From Diphasiastrum complanatum (Eukaryota; Streptophyta; Lycopodiopsida; Lycopodiales; Lycopodiaceae), in assembly GCA_029204225.1 (NCBI GenBank), contig CM055104.1:45761835-45825834 (forward strand): a stretch of 64,000 nucleotides of DNA, given 5' to 3'. How positions within the stretch are numbered: position 1 is the stretch's first letter; every line of letters begins with the position of its first letter. Shown piece after piece: positions 25,775 through 37,285 of the stretch. The position numbers and the translations under genes were made by a program. The notes under the pieces are model-generated. The model saw nothing but the letters and a program-made list of their open reading frames with translations. It had not been told where the DNA came from and searched no databases.

Positions 25775-28700
25775 AAGGACATATTAAAGATTGAGAAAGT
25801 TGGAAATGGTTAAAATTTTTTCCCCTTAAAAGCTTGGTTCTCATCAATAAGGCTCATATTTTTTTTGGAGGTGGAGACACATTTTTGTAGAGGAGACTAT
25901 CACGCTTTACCACCAAATAGATCATCTTCAATACAGAGTTTTGAAATACAAAGAAACCATGTTGTTGGATTCTAAGGTAAAGAACTTTGTCCGGTAAGTT
26001 AATAATAAAAGCTTACTTTCAAAGCAAGTTACAAAAGCAGTAAGTTAAGGAAGAGAAGAGATCTTAGAAGAGCCACATATCTGACTTTAAGAGTCTCTCG
26101 GAATCAAGGTGTGTGAAACATGATAAAGATCAATTTTGCAAAAGAAGAGGTGAAGAGGGCCTATTGGCTAGGTAAACAAATGTGAGAAAGCTTATGGTAT
26201 TATTTTTGATGTTTTTTAACAAGCTTCAAGGTATCAAATTTCTTGAGGGTCTTACACCCTTACAAATGAAGGTGAGAGGAGACTAGGAGAATGACAAAAA
26301 TTGCAGACTGTAAGGTAAAGGGGAAGCACTAAAAGAGGATGCAAGGATTTTTGGAAGGAATTACTAGATAATCATGAGAAAGAGTGGTCTATGGGACTGC
26401 AAAAGATGTAAGGCTGAATTTGGATATTTGGGTGATGGGTTTGTTCTAAAGTAAAGGCTCCTAAGCTAGGAAAGTTGCAAAACTTTTGTTGTCTTTCATC
26501 CTATTCGACAAAAAGGAATAAAGGGGCCAAGAATATAGGGTATCTTGGAGTGACTTGCTATGATCATGAATTTTATAAAAAAAGTAGTTAAGCTGGTTAA
26601 GAAGACTTGAATAATATGTGCATGTGTTAGAAAGTTGTATTGGAGAATAAGAATGTCCATTGGTGGTTTTCTGCTGCACTCCTCGGAAGTATAAATCTGT
26701 CAGAGACACAAAGCTAGTTTTTATTTGGCTAGTCATAAAGTAGATAGAGAAATCATCTTTGCATCGATGGAAATTGGAATCCCATGTCTCATCATGTTCT
26801 ACATGACATAGGATCAAATACCGTCTGTAACGTCGATGTCCACTATGCAATCCCTTTCCACCCCGTTGCGACAAATTTCCACATTCACACCTGTAAATTA
26901 CTAGTTAGTACAAATGTAAACAAGTTTGGACTATATTCTAGAAGATGATGTTTCTAGTAAGAGGACAACTTCTCGAGAATGTAAGGACTGTAGTACTTGC
27001 CATGCATGTACATGATATTCTTGTACCATTGTTTATCCTTTGTAGATAACCTTGTGCTTGAACACTGAGATCTCGAGCATCTTATAGAAGTGCTGCTAAC
27101 CTTAGAAAGGACTATCTGTAAAAGGATACTTGATGAATGGTATGTACTTGGACCAAAATGCACAAATCATTGCAACTGAATGTTGAAAAAATGTTGTTGG
27201 ATTCAAGTGCACATGCGGGTAGCATAAACTGATCATTCATGCCACCTTCGAAGAACAATGATGCCATCATGGCCAAGTGTTACCAGAAGGAACTTTTCCA
27301 ATGAGCCTACAAAGTGTGGAAAACATTACGTTGCAAGGTCCATGTAACAATTTGAGAAGATCTCTTGACACTCAATGACACACTAGATTTGCGAATGCAC
27401 CAAGAGTTCCAAAGTAGGAAGCAATATAATCATAATACTAGATGATAATTAGAGCCTCTTTGCAATGTCAACAAATCTGCAGTATCCTCTACAAATAAAA
27501 AATTGGATACCATGCAACAATTCGAGATCGCCCTCGATAGAGTAATATACTCCAAGCTAAAAAGGAAACTCAAGGAAGCCAAAGTGACCAGATATTTGGT
27601 AGCAACATAAAGAACCATGATTTTTTTAGCTGGAAGCAACAAATAGACCCAAATGCAGTTGTGTGGATGATGAATTTCGTAGGGTTGAAAATAATGACAA
27701 GGTGAACTTTTCCACATTTGAAGAATATAAAAGCTGATGTATAGTGCTTAAAAGTTAGTCAATAGTTACCAAAGTATGCAAGAATGATACCACGCGTGGG
27801 CAACAATGAATATCTAACAAATATCATTCTCAACCGAACCAAATGTTGATAAATTTAGTGTTTATGGACAATAAACTAGTCATGGATGAAGAGTAGCCTC
27901 AAATGTGTGTAGTCATGTAACAAATTTAAGCAAGGATTATCAAACAACGTCGACAACTTTTTTTTGCAAATAATACATCAAAAAGATCATGATGCAACTC
28001 TTAACCATTGAGCCATGGATGAATAATGCATGTTTGCCCAATAAAGTACATGCTCAGCCATACACACATGAACAAACGTGTAGACTTGAATATGCTACAT
28101 GACTTTGGACAAGCGAGATTTTGGAAATTTCAAATATAGACGATTCATCAACTCTGAGATCTAATATTAATGAGAGCAGAAAAACCCTACAAAACCGATT
28201 TTTTTGTCTTTCCAGGGTTCCGAAGAGCTTTTTATACCGTTCCAAGAAAATTAACATATTTGAGAGGATGGAGCAAGGACTTATGACATGCAATGGGAAG
28301 ACTATTGTGAAGAGCAGGGCTAGGTTCACACCTTCATTGGCTTCAAGAAGAATTGTTAATGTAAGAAGGGGAGATGCCATTCATTTGGCTCTAGCCTTTT
28401 GCTTTAGGTAGACGATGTCATTTTTTAATACAAAGCTCTCAATGACAATTTGATGCTTTTAAAACCCTACGTGAGATTTTGGTCCCTTGGTCATTTGAAT
28501 AAGCCAGAGTGGCCGTTTCATGATTTAATTCAATGATAGATGCTCATTTCTTCACGCGATTTATGATTGGAGACGAGAGGATGGTGTACATCAACATTGG
28601 AATTGGAGCATCATGTTTGTTTTCTATGCTAGAGTGGTGAAGTCAATAGATCATCACCACCTCATTGCTCATCTTCCCATGACATTGACGACCTTGAGAC

Positions 28701-28888
28701 AATTTCTTATTCATGATGTAGCCAATCTCCTTAATTTTGTAGTAAATTATTGAAAAAAAGAGTAACCTATCCTCTTTATTTGTATCAATTCAGAATGTTA
28801 CAAATTATGATGTGTAGGAACTGTGACCTCACCTTCACGATATAGAAAACGTAGGGAGCTATTTGCAGTAGCTGTTACATCCACGTCC
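25775..28888. other. Intronic sequence, no gene recognised
   Basis: Several frames of 70-140 residues (for example 26461-26874 on the minus strand) are open, but none shows a known domain or motif. Confidence 0.4.
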
Positions 28889-29321
28889 TGCATATATGAT
28901 TTGGCATAATCCTAAACTTGGATACACGGTACTCCAGTACGCGAGGTTAGGCCAAAAATGTAACTAATAACTTTGTGAGGGCCCAATTACATTAGTGGAG
29001 CTAATGCTGGGTTAGGACGACTATGTGTAGAGTATTAACAATAATGAAAAGTGCTTTTGGGGATTTACCTAGCTTGCATGCGCACATGCACAAGAGAGGC
29101 TAGGGCCTATATATCCTAGTGGGAACTCGCGCTCTTATCATTCCATAATGTGGTTTTCATTACCAGTTTCTTCTCTCTCTACACCTGCATCCTATTTCGA
29201 GGCTCGAGGGTGATGCTACTGGAGATTGATCGGTGGCTTATCATTGGTTGGGTGGTTTTGCTCCACAGTGTTCTCTTTGTGTTTGTCATGTAAGCAGGAT
29301 CTTGAGGAGCTTTCCCTTACA
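28889..29321 (+). repeat. 5' LTR of the chromovirus (433 bp)
   Basis: It starts TGCATATATG and ends CCCTTACA, followed after one base by the primer site. A TATA-like CCTATATATCC lies near 29107. About 350 bp are shared with the 3' LTR at roughly 85-90% identity by eye. Confidence 0.85.
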
Positions 29322-29322
29322 G

Positions 29323-29334
29323 TGGTATCAGAGC
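29323..29334 (+). promoter_or_regulatory. Primer-binding site, tRNA-iMet
   Basis: TGGTATCAGAGC is complementary to the 3' end of plant initiator-Met tRNA and lies one base after the LTR. Confidence 0.92.
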
Positions 29335-29639
29335 AAGGCTTACGAAGATCGGAGAAGTTGGAGTTGTGAAGCTTTTCATTGGATTTTTGGTAAACGATCG
29401 ATTGGATTTCTCTTCCCAGTGGGGAGAAAGCTTCCAAGTGGGTGTTTCTCTCAGTGTTTTCACTTGCATGTCGCTAAGATCCATCTTTGTCGACGTTCTC
29501 TAGGGTTTTATGGATTGTTGTCAATGTTACCTAGTTTATGACGGTTTTTCAGGGTTTTGCTTGTATATCTCATAACTTGTGGTAGATTTGAATTTCCAGC
29601 AAGTGTACCTTCAGTTAGGGTCTTATTAATTGCTGAATT

Positions 29640-29675
29640 AATGATGCAATTAATTCAGCAATTAATTGCATCATT
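29640..29675 (+). other. Perfect inverted repeat (16-bp arms, 4-base loop) in the element leader
   Basis: Arms ATGATGCAATTAATT and AATTAATTGCATCAT surround the loop CAGC, and the pairing extends one further base pair. It lies between the primer site and gag. Confidence 0.8.
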
Positions 29676-30490
29676 TTTGCAAGATTTACGGTTCTAGGCT
29701 ATGTTTTAGTCAAAAATTGCTTGTTTTTGAGGGTTTTTGGCTAGAAAAGGTTAGTAAGAACTATGATCCAGCAAAATCAGAACAATTGATGGATGTTAGT
29801 GATTAATTTGTGTTGTATGTGAGTGGCACGTGGATGCATGAGGTACAAATCAGCTTTATGTGAAAGAGAAAACTAGAAATATCGCTAAAATTGATGATTT
29901 TTGCAAGTTTAATAGATTCAATTCCATATTGCTGTAAATCACCTTGTAGACCTTGCATGAGGGTTAATCAATGTATTTTGAAGTTGTCCAAGAGGTTAGA
30001 GCAAAGATTTTAGAGATTAGAGGGTGTAGGAGTCCCAAAAAGGGCTGAAAATTGGCTTTTCTCATACTTCTTGGGATTTATTGCCACAAATCCACAAGAG
30101 GATCATGGATGGAGTCAATCCAGCCTGATTTGTCTTCATCTTGGCCTTCTCGACAAGATATCAGACCTACGAATTGATTGCCGGAGGCTTGTGCTCTGTC
30201 TCCATGAAGTTGTAGCTAGTGCATCCTCCCACAAGGTAGAAAATCTTCGTTTGCAGCCCATACAACATCTCTGGACCTGATTGAAGGCTTCACGGAAGTC
30301 TAATGGACTGTTAGAGACTGTTGGTAAAGCCTCTTGGGGTGTGTGTTATTAATTTTTCGAATTATCTATGTAATGAATTTAAATCAGTGATTTGACCATA
30401 CGGAATTGGTCACAATATCTCACTAAGGGTTAAGGATAGACAAATTCGTTAACTGTGGTAAGCTATTTTTTACTTATAGATATTTCAAGA

Positions 30491-31453
30491 TGACTGAAGA
30501 AGCTGCAAATCCTGCTGTACCCTTGTACATGCAAATTTGCCAGCAACTGAGTAATGCACTTAATGATATGAATCATCGGAATAATTCAAGAGATCAGTAG
30601 ATTGAGGTTCTGTTTAACCAAGTGAAACTGTTATCTTCTCCGAATCTTGGATTCCAATCTGAGACCTACTTGGGGGAGAAGGAGAAAACGTCGGAAGTCG
30701 GAGGATTGGCTCGTGAAATGGGGCAATTATTTCAATCTTCACGATATTCTTGAGGAGAAGAAGATCGAAAGTGTTGTTTTATTTTTTCGTAGCAAGACGT
30801 CATGGTGGTGGCGTGCTTTGACTGTCAAGCCCACTACCTGGGATGCATTCACGGAAGTCATTGTGGATGACGTCGACTATTACCAAAAGTTCATGAACTG
30901 CAAGATTGGGAATTTGAGCTTAGATTCTTATATCCAGGAATTCATGGATCTTTGGAATCGAGTTCCATCTTTCGATCCTAAATTGGCACTTTGGTAGCTT
31001 GCCCTAGGGTTGCCTATCGATTATCAGAACGAATGCAGAAGAAATATCCTTCAGAACCTCGAGGATGCTTGTCGGATAACAATAGCATATGATTCATCCT
31101 CGAGGCAATTTCAACAAAATCTGACCACTTCAAAAACTAAGAAGGGGAAGAAGCGAGGTTCAGACCTAGCTCCAAAGTATTTTGACGAATTGGATCAAAT
31201 GGCATCGGAACCGTCGAAGAAAAAGAAGATGAAAAAGTCTCTGTCCCAAATCAATGCTAAAAAGGCGAGTTTGTGTTTCATTTGCAACAATCTTGGGCAT
31301 ATGATAAAGTTTTGTCCAGAAAGAAAGAAACCTGCGGCACAGATCAAAATTCTTGGTGGTAAAGGTAAAACGTTGGAAATTAACCTGTTTGATTATGAGT
31401 GCGAATGTTCTTTTAGTACTGCTTCTTTCTTGCCTAATGATTTTTTCGTTTAA
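30491..31453 (+). pseudogene. gag of the chromovirus, with frameshifts
   Basis: An ATG at 30491 opens a short frame, and the retrotransposon gag-like part follows in other frames (30647-30997 and 31010-31453). WWWRAL, TWDAFTEV and FMDLWNRVPSF fit the usual gag core, in which a single structural polyprotein forms the particle. The C-terminal zinc knuckle CFICNNLGHMIKFC is intact (CX2CX4HX4C). Stops at 30596 and 30996 and a frame change near 30650 make it non-functional. Confidence 0.82.
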
Positions 31454-31849
31454 AAGGCACAATTAAAGATCAAGAAGTTAGTATTTTTGCAGACAATGGT
31501 TCTACTTATAATTTTGTTAATTCTCATCTTGTGCAAAAAACTCAGCCTGCCAACTGAAGCCAACAATCATAGATATCGAGTTAATCTAGCTTCAGGTGCA
31601 GAGTTGGAGACTTGGAATGTTAAAGTGCCGAATCTCCCATTGCAGATCCAAGGCCATAGAGAATTAGTTAATTTTCATGTTTTAGACCTAGCCCGTATAG
31701 ATTTAATTTTTGGATATGAGTGGTTATTTAATAAATCACCTTTTCTGACTATTGATGTCGAGAAGCATGTTCTCACTTTCAAGGAGGGTGATAAGGTAGT
31801 TACTTTATTTGGCAACATTTTTGTACATCCATCGGATGGAATTTCTTAG
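31454..31849 (+). pseudogene. Protease region of the chromovirus
   Basis: IFADNGSTYNFV is the aspartic-protease active-site segment, with DNG in place of the usual D(S/T)G. The frame then shifts. The later part (31540-31849) has the retroviral-protease-like FHVLDLARIDLIFGYEWL, equivalent to the family's ...DxILGMDWL. The changed active site and the frameshift suggest inactivity. Confidence 0.75.
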
Positions 31850-31939
31850 TTAATATATTGGAAGCATTTGATTATTTATAGTATGAGGCTTTTTAAATGT
31901 TTGCTATTCCTATTGTGGATGTTTTTGATGTATAATTAA

Positions 31940-32605
31940 ATGCTTGCGAATTTACCTCATGGTTATATGTTGTTTAGGTCAGTAGAACACAAGATAGAGT
32001 TAATTCCAAGAAGTCAACCTATTCTTAGGTAGCCTTATAGGTTCTCTCAGAAAGATTAGATAGAGATTTCAAATCAAATAGAAAACTATCTGAGGATGGG
32101 ACATATCCAACCTAGTAAGTCGCCATGGGGTGCTCCTATTCATCTGAAAGTGAAGAAGGATGGAGGTTTCCGGATGTGTGTGAATCACAAAGGGTTGAAC
32201 AAAGTGACTGTTAAGAACAAATATCCATTACCCAGGATGGATGACTTTGTAGATGGCTTAGGTGGGGCTAAATACTTCACTGAGATTGATCTCAGAACAA
32301 GGTACCATCAGATAAGAATTAAGTCCGAGGATGTCCAAAAGACTAGATTTCGTACTAGATTTTGCCATTATGAGTTCTTAGTGTTGCCTTTTGGGTTAAC
32401 GAACACTCCAGCAAACGATGAACGATTTGTTTCGTTCATATTTGGGGAAGTTTGTGGTAGTTTTTCTAGATGATATTCTTGTCTAACCTTCGAAGAACAC
32501 ATCCAACCTATTCGAATTGTCTTTTGAAAATTCGACAAGAGTTACTTTACGCTACGAAGTCCAAGTGTAAATTCTTTAAGCATGAGCTGGTATCTCTGTT
32601 AGAAG
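31940..32605 (+). pseudogene. Reverse transcriptase of the chromovirus, split by an insertion
   Basis: Recognisable in order are [63 protein letters not shown] and [15 protein letters not shown]. The catalytic FLDDILV (32463-32483) is in another frame and is followed at once by a stop. The thumb resumes as KSKCKFFKHELVSL before the insertion. The catalytic aspartates are present, but no frame is complete. Confidence 0.85.
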
Positions 32606-33375
32606 TCACTATTTGTCCTATTTGTCCTTTAATGGAGATTCTTTTGTTGATGCTTTGACTGCAAAATCGAAGTACCAGAAGGTACACCCTGGACGGTTGT
32701 CAAGGGTCATCAGAGTTTATTTTCTCCCTGGGTGGATAGTACGGTGAGTACAGAGCTTTCTCCAGGCTTGGATTGCGTGACTTCATGGGGTTAAAGCCAT
32801 ATTTAATGAAGTTGGGACAATGTATATGGTTTTGAGAACTCAAGGAGCATTTTTCAACTTTTGGTCCATGTATTGGAGGGGCCCAACTCATAAGGGGGGG
32901 TCTGTGGGGCAAGTGACCTTCTCAAATTAGCACTTGTTTGTCCAATGCCAAGGCTTTTCATTTGCTTTTGTAACTCCTATGTAACACATGGCTCTTGGCT
33001 GTTGGCTTTTGGATATTCCACATTGGGAACCATTGGCCTTTATTTCTCTATCTCTACTAGTATAAATAGGTGCCTTCTTTCGGCTGAAGAGAGGAGGAAG
33101 AGCCTGAAGAGGCTGGAGAGACTAGAGAGAGTGGCAATGCTTATGTACATACATTCTTTGTATAGAGATTTGTCTCCATTGGTATCCTACTTTTCTTCCA
33201 CTTGTATGCATAAATTGTGATTGTTCATAGAACATTAATCACTTAATTCATTGTGAATGTTTATGCTTCTAGTTCATATTGAATCCCGACATCTATACAA
33301 AAATTTCAACAAGTATCAAGTATCATGTTTTAAATAATAAGTGGTGAATCTTGTAGACTAAAAATGTTCATAAGA
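32606..33375 (+). mobile_element. Nested LTR-like insertion within the chromovirus RT
   Basis: About 770 bp interrupt the RT. At 32891-32900 a polypurine TAAGGGGGGG precedes TGTGGGGCAAG (32903), and CAACA ends the candidate LTR at 33311 (409 bp). A TATA-like AGTATAAATAG lies at 33059-33069. The DNA before the polypurine tract could be the internal 3' end of the second element. Boundaries outside the LTR are approximate, because only the host protein alignment fixes them. No matching second LTR was seen. Confidence 0.55.
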
Positions 33376-34132
33376 TCATTGTGTATGGGATCAAGATTGA
33401 CGAGGATAAAATCAAGATAGTGGTTGATTGGCCGATTCTGCAAACTATCAAGCAAGTTAAATCATTTTTAGGATTTATGGTTTTCTTTTGGAGATTTATT
33501 GAGGATTACGCCAAAGTGGCGACTCCGCTCAATATTATGACAAAAGGAATTGTAAACGAAAAGAAAAAGAGAAATAAACCTAGTCCGCCTGTTGTATGGA
33601 ATGAGAAACTGAATCAGAGAATTGAGAAACTTAAGACCCTGATTGTTTCGGCTCCCATTTTATAGATTGCAGATCTAGATCTACCTTACGTCGTGAGAAC
33701 TGACGCAAGTGATATTGCAATTGGAGCAAAAAACTCAGAATGATAGGCCACTAGCGTTTGAAAGCAAAAAACTCACCGGTCCTCAGTTGCATTATGCTAC
33801 GGAGGAAAATGAATTATTTGCAGTTATCCACGCACTTAAAATTTGGAGACACTACTTGTATGGTAGTAAGTTTATAGTGTATACGGATCTCTTAAGTACT
33901 CTTGTAATCAACATGATCTTCGGGGAGCCCTATGGGCCGAATTGATGCAAGAATTCGATTATGAAATCCGGTATATAAGAGGCAGCTCTAATCAAGTTGC
34001 GGATGCTCTTAGTCGGATTGGCGAACTCAATGAATCGTCTTTCACCCAGATTTTTACGGATCTATATCTTTTCGATCAGAGGATGGCTGCGTATATCTTA
34101 GAATTCCAAAAGATTTTAGGACATTATGTATA
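33376..34132 (+). pseudogene. End of RT and RNase H of the chromovirus
   Basis: KIVVDWPILQTIKQVKSFLG continues the RT connection. YVVRTDASDIAIGA, KKLTGPQLHYATEENELFAV, WRHYLYGSKFIVYTD and YEIRYIRGSSNQVADALSR are RNase H hallmarks, including the DAS and TEENE-type acidic residues. Stops and frame changes occur near 33664, 33740 and 33943. The RNase H would degrade the RNA strand of the RNA-DNA hybrid during reverse transcription. Confidence 0.85.
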
Positions 34133-34135
34133 GGC

Positions 34136-34501
34136 AAGCATTGTAAACCGTCTACCCGATTTTGTGGAACGTTTAGTATTGTACGGAAAATTGGTTATTT
34201 AGCTTATGAACTAGATCTTCAAGGAAAATCTACAGCACACCCAATGTTTCATGTAAACCGGTTAAAATTAAGTTTACATAAAGGTGATACAGTTCAATCT
34301 AATGAGGATTTATCCCATTTAGAAGATTTATGGCTTAGTGTACCTTTGAAACTTGAGAAAGTGCTTAAAACTAGAGATAAACAATTGAGAAATCATTCTG
34401 TCTCTGAGTGCTTGATTAGGTGGAAGGGTTGGACTGAGGATGATGATTCATGGGAGAGAGTTGAAAGGATAAAGAAGAACTTCCCTAATTTCCACTTTTG
34501 A
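34136..34501 (+). pseudogene. Integrase C-terminal end with chromodomain
   Basis: After a deletion of the integrase core, the translation reads FSIVRKIGYLAYELDL and AHPMFHVNRLKLSL, matching the end of Gypsy integrase. It continues into a chromodomain, CLIRWKGWTEDDDSWERVER (34409-34468), in an open 85-codon frame. Chromodomains of chromoviruses are known to direct integration to marked chromatin. The zinc finger and DDE catalytic core are missing, so this is a relic. Confidence 0.85.
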
Positions 34502-34517
34502 GGACAGAAGTTTGTCT

Positions 34518-34869
34518 TGCATATAGGATTCGGCGTAATCCTAGACTTGGATACACGGTACTCCAGTGAGATTCCCAACTAGGCCAAAAATTAATTAATA
34601 ACTTTGTGAGGGCCCAGTTATATTAGTGGAGCTAGTGATGGGTTAGGATGTCTATAGGCATGTGTAGAGTATCAATAGTAATGAAAAGTGCTTTTGGGGA
34701 TTTACCTAGCTTGCATGGGCACATGCATAGGAGAGGCTGGGGCCTACATATCCTAGTGGGAACTTGCCCTCCTACCATTCCATATTGTGGTTTTCATTAC
34801 CAGTTTCCTCTCTCTACATCTGCATCCTATCCCGAGGCTCGGGGGTGATGCTATTGGAGATTGACCGGT
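34518..34869 (+). repeat. 3' LTR of the chromovirus, 3'-truncated (352 bp)
   Basis: It starts TGCATATAGG, 16 bases after the chromodomain stop, and aligns with the 5' LTR until GATTGACCGGT at 34869. The last 85 bp or so of the 5' LTR have no counterpart. Confidence 0.85.
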
Positions 34870-35946
34870 TTGTGCACTCCTGTGTAATGCCCCCAGTGAT
34901 TGCAGATCCTGCAATAGTTATTGACTTCTGAATTTTTAGGGCCTACCTATTTAATTTTGGTTGAGACTCTTCTTCTCGAGCAACGAGCTTGGCCTGTGGT
35001 TTTTGATTCTTCCAGAAAAAGAAAATGGCGAATCCAAGGATCAAGACAACTTTTTTGGTCTCCTAGAATGTCTTTTGGACCTTTTTCTACTTTCTTCTTC
35101 TTTCAATTGAACTGCCTCTGACAATGTATCATCAAAGTGTTGATCACTACAGCTGGTGTTCCTCGCCTTAGTTTATTCTCGAGTCCTAACAAAAGATGGG
35201 CCGATAGCCTCGAAGGGAATCAACGTAAACTGTATCATTGAAATCTGAGCAGTCAAAACTATGGTACAAACCTTCTAGAGATTACTTTGTGTGCTATGGT
35301 TCTATCTCTGAAACAACCTTGTAGTCATTCCATAATAGGAAATAGGAGTGTTAACAAAACTGGTGTAATTCACACTGGCTGATATGAAGGTGTTGTGCAA
35401 CTAGGATAGTCAGAGATTGACAGTGACTAAACTGAGTCTTACAAGAATCCCAGCATACTCCCCTACATCTTAACTGGTCTTATTCACAGTTGAGGTGTAA
35501 CTACCCTTGATGGGTAAAGTTCTGGTTATTCAAGACAAGTAGTCATTCTGTGACATCAATGTATCTTTGAGTTTCATCTGGTTGAGGATTTTAATCTGTA
35601 AGCAAGAGAAGTCCTCATTGTCTTGATCATCTTCTGTCATGAGCAAATCTCCAATCCTGACTGCCTAACTTGTATTTGTAGCCACTATTTGTTGTTCAAA
35701 AGCATTTCGGTATTGCAAGATGCCCTGAAATTTCTTTGCACGTGTTGCTTTGGAAATTTGAGTTGGCCGGCTGCCTGGTATAAATAAACCAACAATTAGT
35801 GAATAGCAAATAGAGCAGCTTAAGTTACATATGTTAAATTTTACATAACAGAGGAAATGCAAGACTTTTAGCATTCTTTGTAACTTTAGTCAATCTGATT
35901 GTCGTCTGTCACAGAGTTCAGATATGTTGTTTGCCAACATTTACAG
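34870..35946. other. End of the intron, no further feature
   Basis: No coding similarity found. The last 50 bp form the acceptor region of exon 2. Confidence 0.45.
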
Positions 35947-36387
35947 GTTGTCACAGCTCTCAGAATATCAGGTGGAGAACAAGCAGTACTTCAAGCCCTG
36001 TCCCATGCCCACAAGGTCCACCAGGATCAATTGAGGGACAATGCGGCAGCAGATGAGTTAACTACTCTTTTTGCAGAATGTGCAATTGCAGAAGCTTCAG
36101 GAGCAAGTATGCCTAGCCACTCCCTTCAAAGTACAGAACTGTTTTCAAGCAATGTGTCACACGCATCTTCCTCACAATACCATGAGACAGAACAAATGGA
36201 CATTACAGCAGTTGTACAAAGTACTCAGAGCATTCAGGACCCTATTTTGGCCGAAAGTGGAAGGATGCAAGTGGTGATGGACGCTTCTTCAGATGGCAGC
36301 AGTTTCACTTGCTTTCGATGCGGTGGAGTTGTAGGCAGCTCCCGAAGGGATGAACATTTGGCCTTTTGGTGCAGTCGGCCACCTTGA
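35947..36387 (+). CDS. Exon 2 of the two-exon gene; CCHC zinc finger
   Basis: The acceptor ACATTTACAG|GTTGTC matches the phase-0 donor of exon 1. The exon gives 146 residues and a TGA. It continues the helical region (TALRISGGEQAVLQALSHAH, then AADELTTLFAECAIAEASG), passes through a Ser/Gln-rich linker, and ends in C161-FR-C164-(11)-H176-(4)-C181. This finger resembles ubiquitin-binding UBZ-type CCHC fingers in spacing, but the match is not exact. The complete protein would have 185 residues, with no signal peptide or membrane segment. Function was not recognised; ubiquitin or protein binding is a guess. Confidence 0.68.
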   Translation, partial: VVTALRISGGEQAVLQALSHAHKVHQDQLRDNAAADELTTLFAECAIAEASGASMPSHSLQSTELFSSNVSHASSSQYHETEQMDITAVVQSTQSIQDPILAESGRMQVVMDASSDGSSFTCFRCGGVVGSSRRDEHLAFWCSRPP

Positions 36388-37285
36388 TTTAGATCATTTT
36401 TTCTTATGCCTTGGCTACTTCCTCTAGGTTAGTTCTTGATTTTCTTGCTGAGGTTATATATGTATAGGCACATGATTCACTTGAGATATGGTCATCAATT
36501 TTCAGCTTAATCTTGACAGTTTTCTCTCCCAGGCCCTTTTATCTGCTTTGTGTCTCTTTCTGTATCTTGTACTGGAAGCTTTAGAATTGTTGTTTATGTG
36601 CTCTATATACTGTTGCTACATGGAAAATCTATCATATCGAGCTAAGTTTATGATCATGTTTTTCCCTTATCTTAGAATGCATGGTAGAGCTAAGAAAATT
36701 TTGTAATATTTTTCTTTGGTGATTCAACTTTCGAATTTCTCTGGAATTTTTTTCTCCTGAAAGTAAGTAAAGCAAGCATCTAATCAGGTGGGTCTATTTG
36801 TGATCATGTAGAATCTAGATGTCAAATTTGGGGGGTTGTGGTTAAGGAAATGTACAGTTATAACCTATAGAAAATTCATTATTTGAGTCCAACGTTCAAG
36901 GTCATTCTGGATAGTCTTCTGATTGGTGACCTGAAGGTTCTAAGATTTTGACTTGCAAATATGTGAACATAGCTGTGTAGGTTTGTGTAAAGATTGATTA
37001 ATCTATAATTGGTTATCATGTACGTTATTTAAAACACATTTGACATATTTTCACACAATGCAAGATAATCAATTGAACATACTTGATAATGAAGGATGAA
37101 TTATCTTGTTATCTGGCCAATTCAGTTTTGAGACTTTTGATAAACACTTGGACTTACCCATGCATGGTACATTCTGCTTAATGATGTGAGTATTTGCTTA
37201 GTGGACCCTTATTTTGTTCTTTGTAAGAATTTTGGCATTTGCTTGTTGGGAAACTCTATGATGCTCTTTTGGAGTTATCTTAGGC
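36388..37285. other. Downstream region of the zinc-finger gene
   Basis: It probably includes the 3' untranslated region. No clear AATAAA signal was picked out and no second gene is visible. Confidence 0.4.

Larger units (their letters stand above)
28889..34869 (+). mobile_element. Chromovirus (Gypsy) LTR retrotransposon, decayed and nested
   Basis: Order on the plus strand is 5' LTR, tRNA-iMet primer site, gag with zinc knuckle, protease, reverse transcriptase, RNase H, a remnant of the integrase end and a chromodomain, then the 3' LTR. This is the layout of plant chromoviruses, which have the pol order RT-RNase H-integrase and a C-terminal chromodomain. Each coding part is broken by stops or frameshifts, the integrase core is deleted near 34135, another LTR-like insertion splits the RT, and the 3' LTR has lost its last 85 bp or so. 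A target-site duplication therefore cannot be tested. Confidence 0.88.
22348..35946 (+). other. Giant intron (about 13.6 kb) of the zinc-finger gene
   Basis: It begins GTGAGTTG and ends in a pyrimidine-containing ...TTTGCCAACATTTACAG. Inside lie three long (CT)n microsatellites, a dispersed repeat, and a same-strand chromovirus (28889-34869) that itself contains a second LTR. About 6 kb of the intron is therefore transposon. Confidence 0.6.

Noticed and set aside
26461-26874. 137-residue minus-strand frame inside the intron
   Set aside because: No family features; lies in decayed repeat-like DNA.
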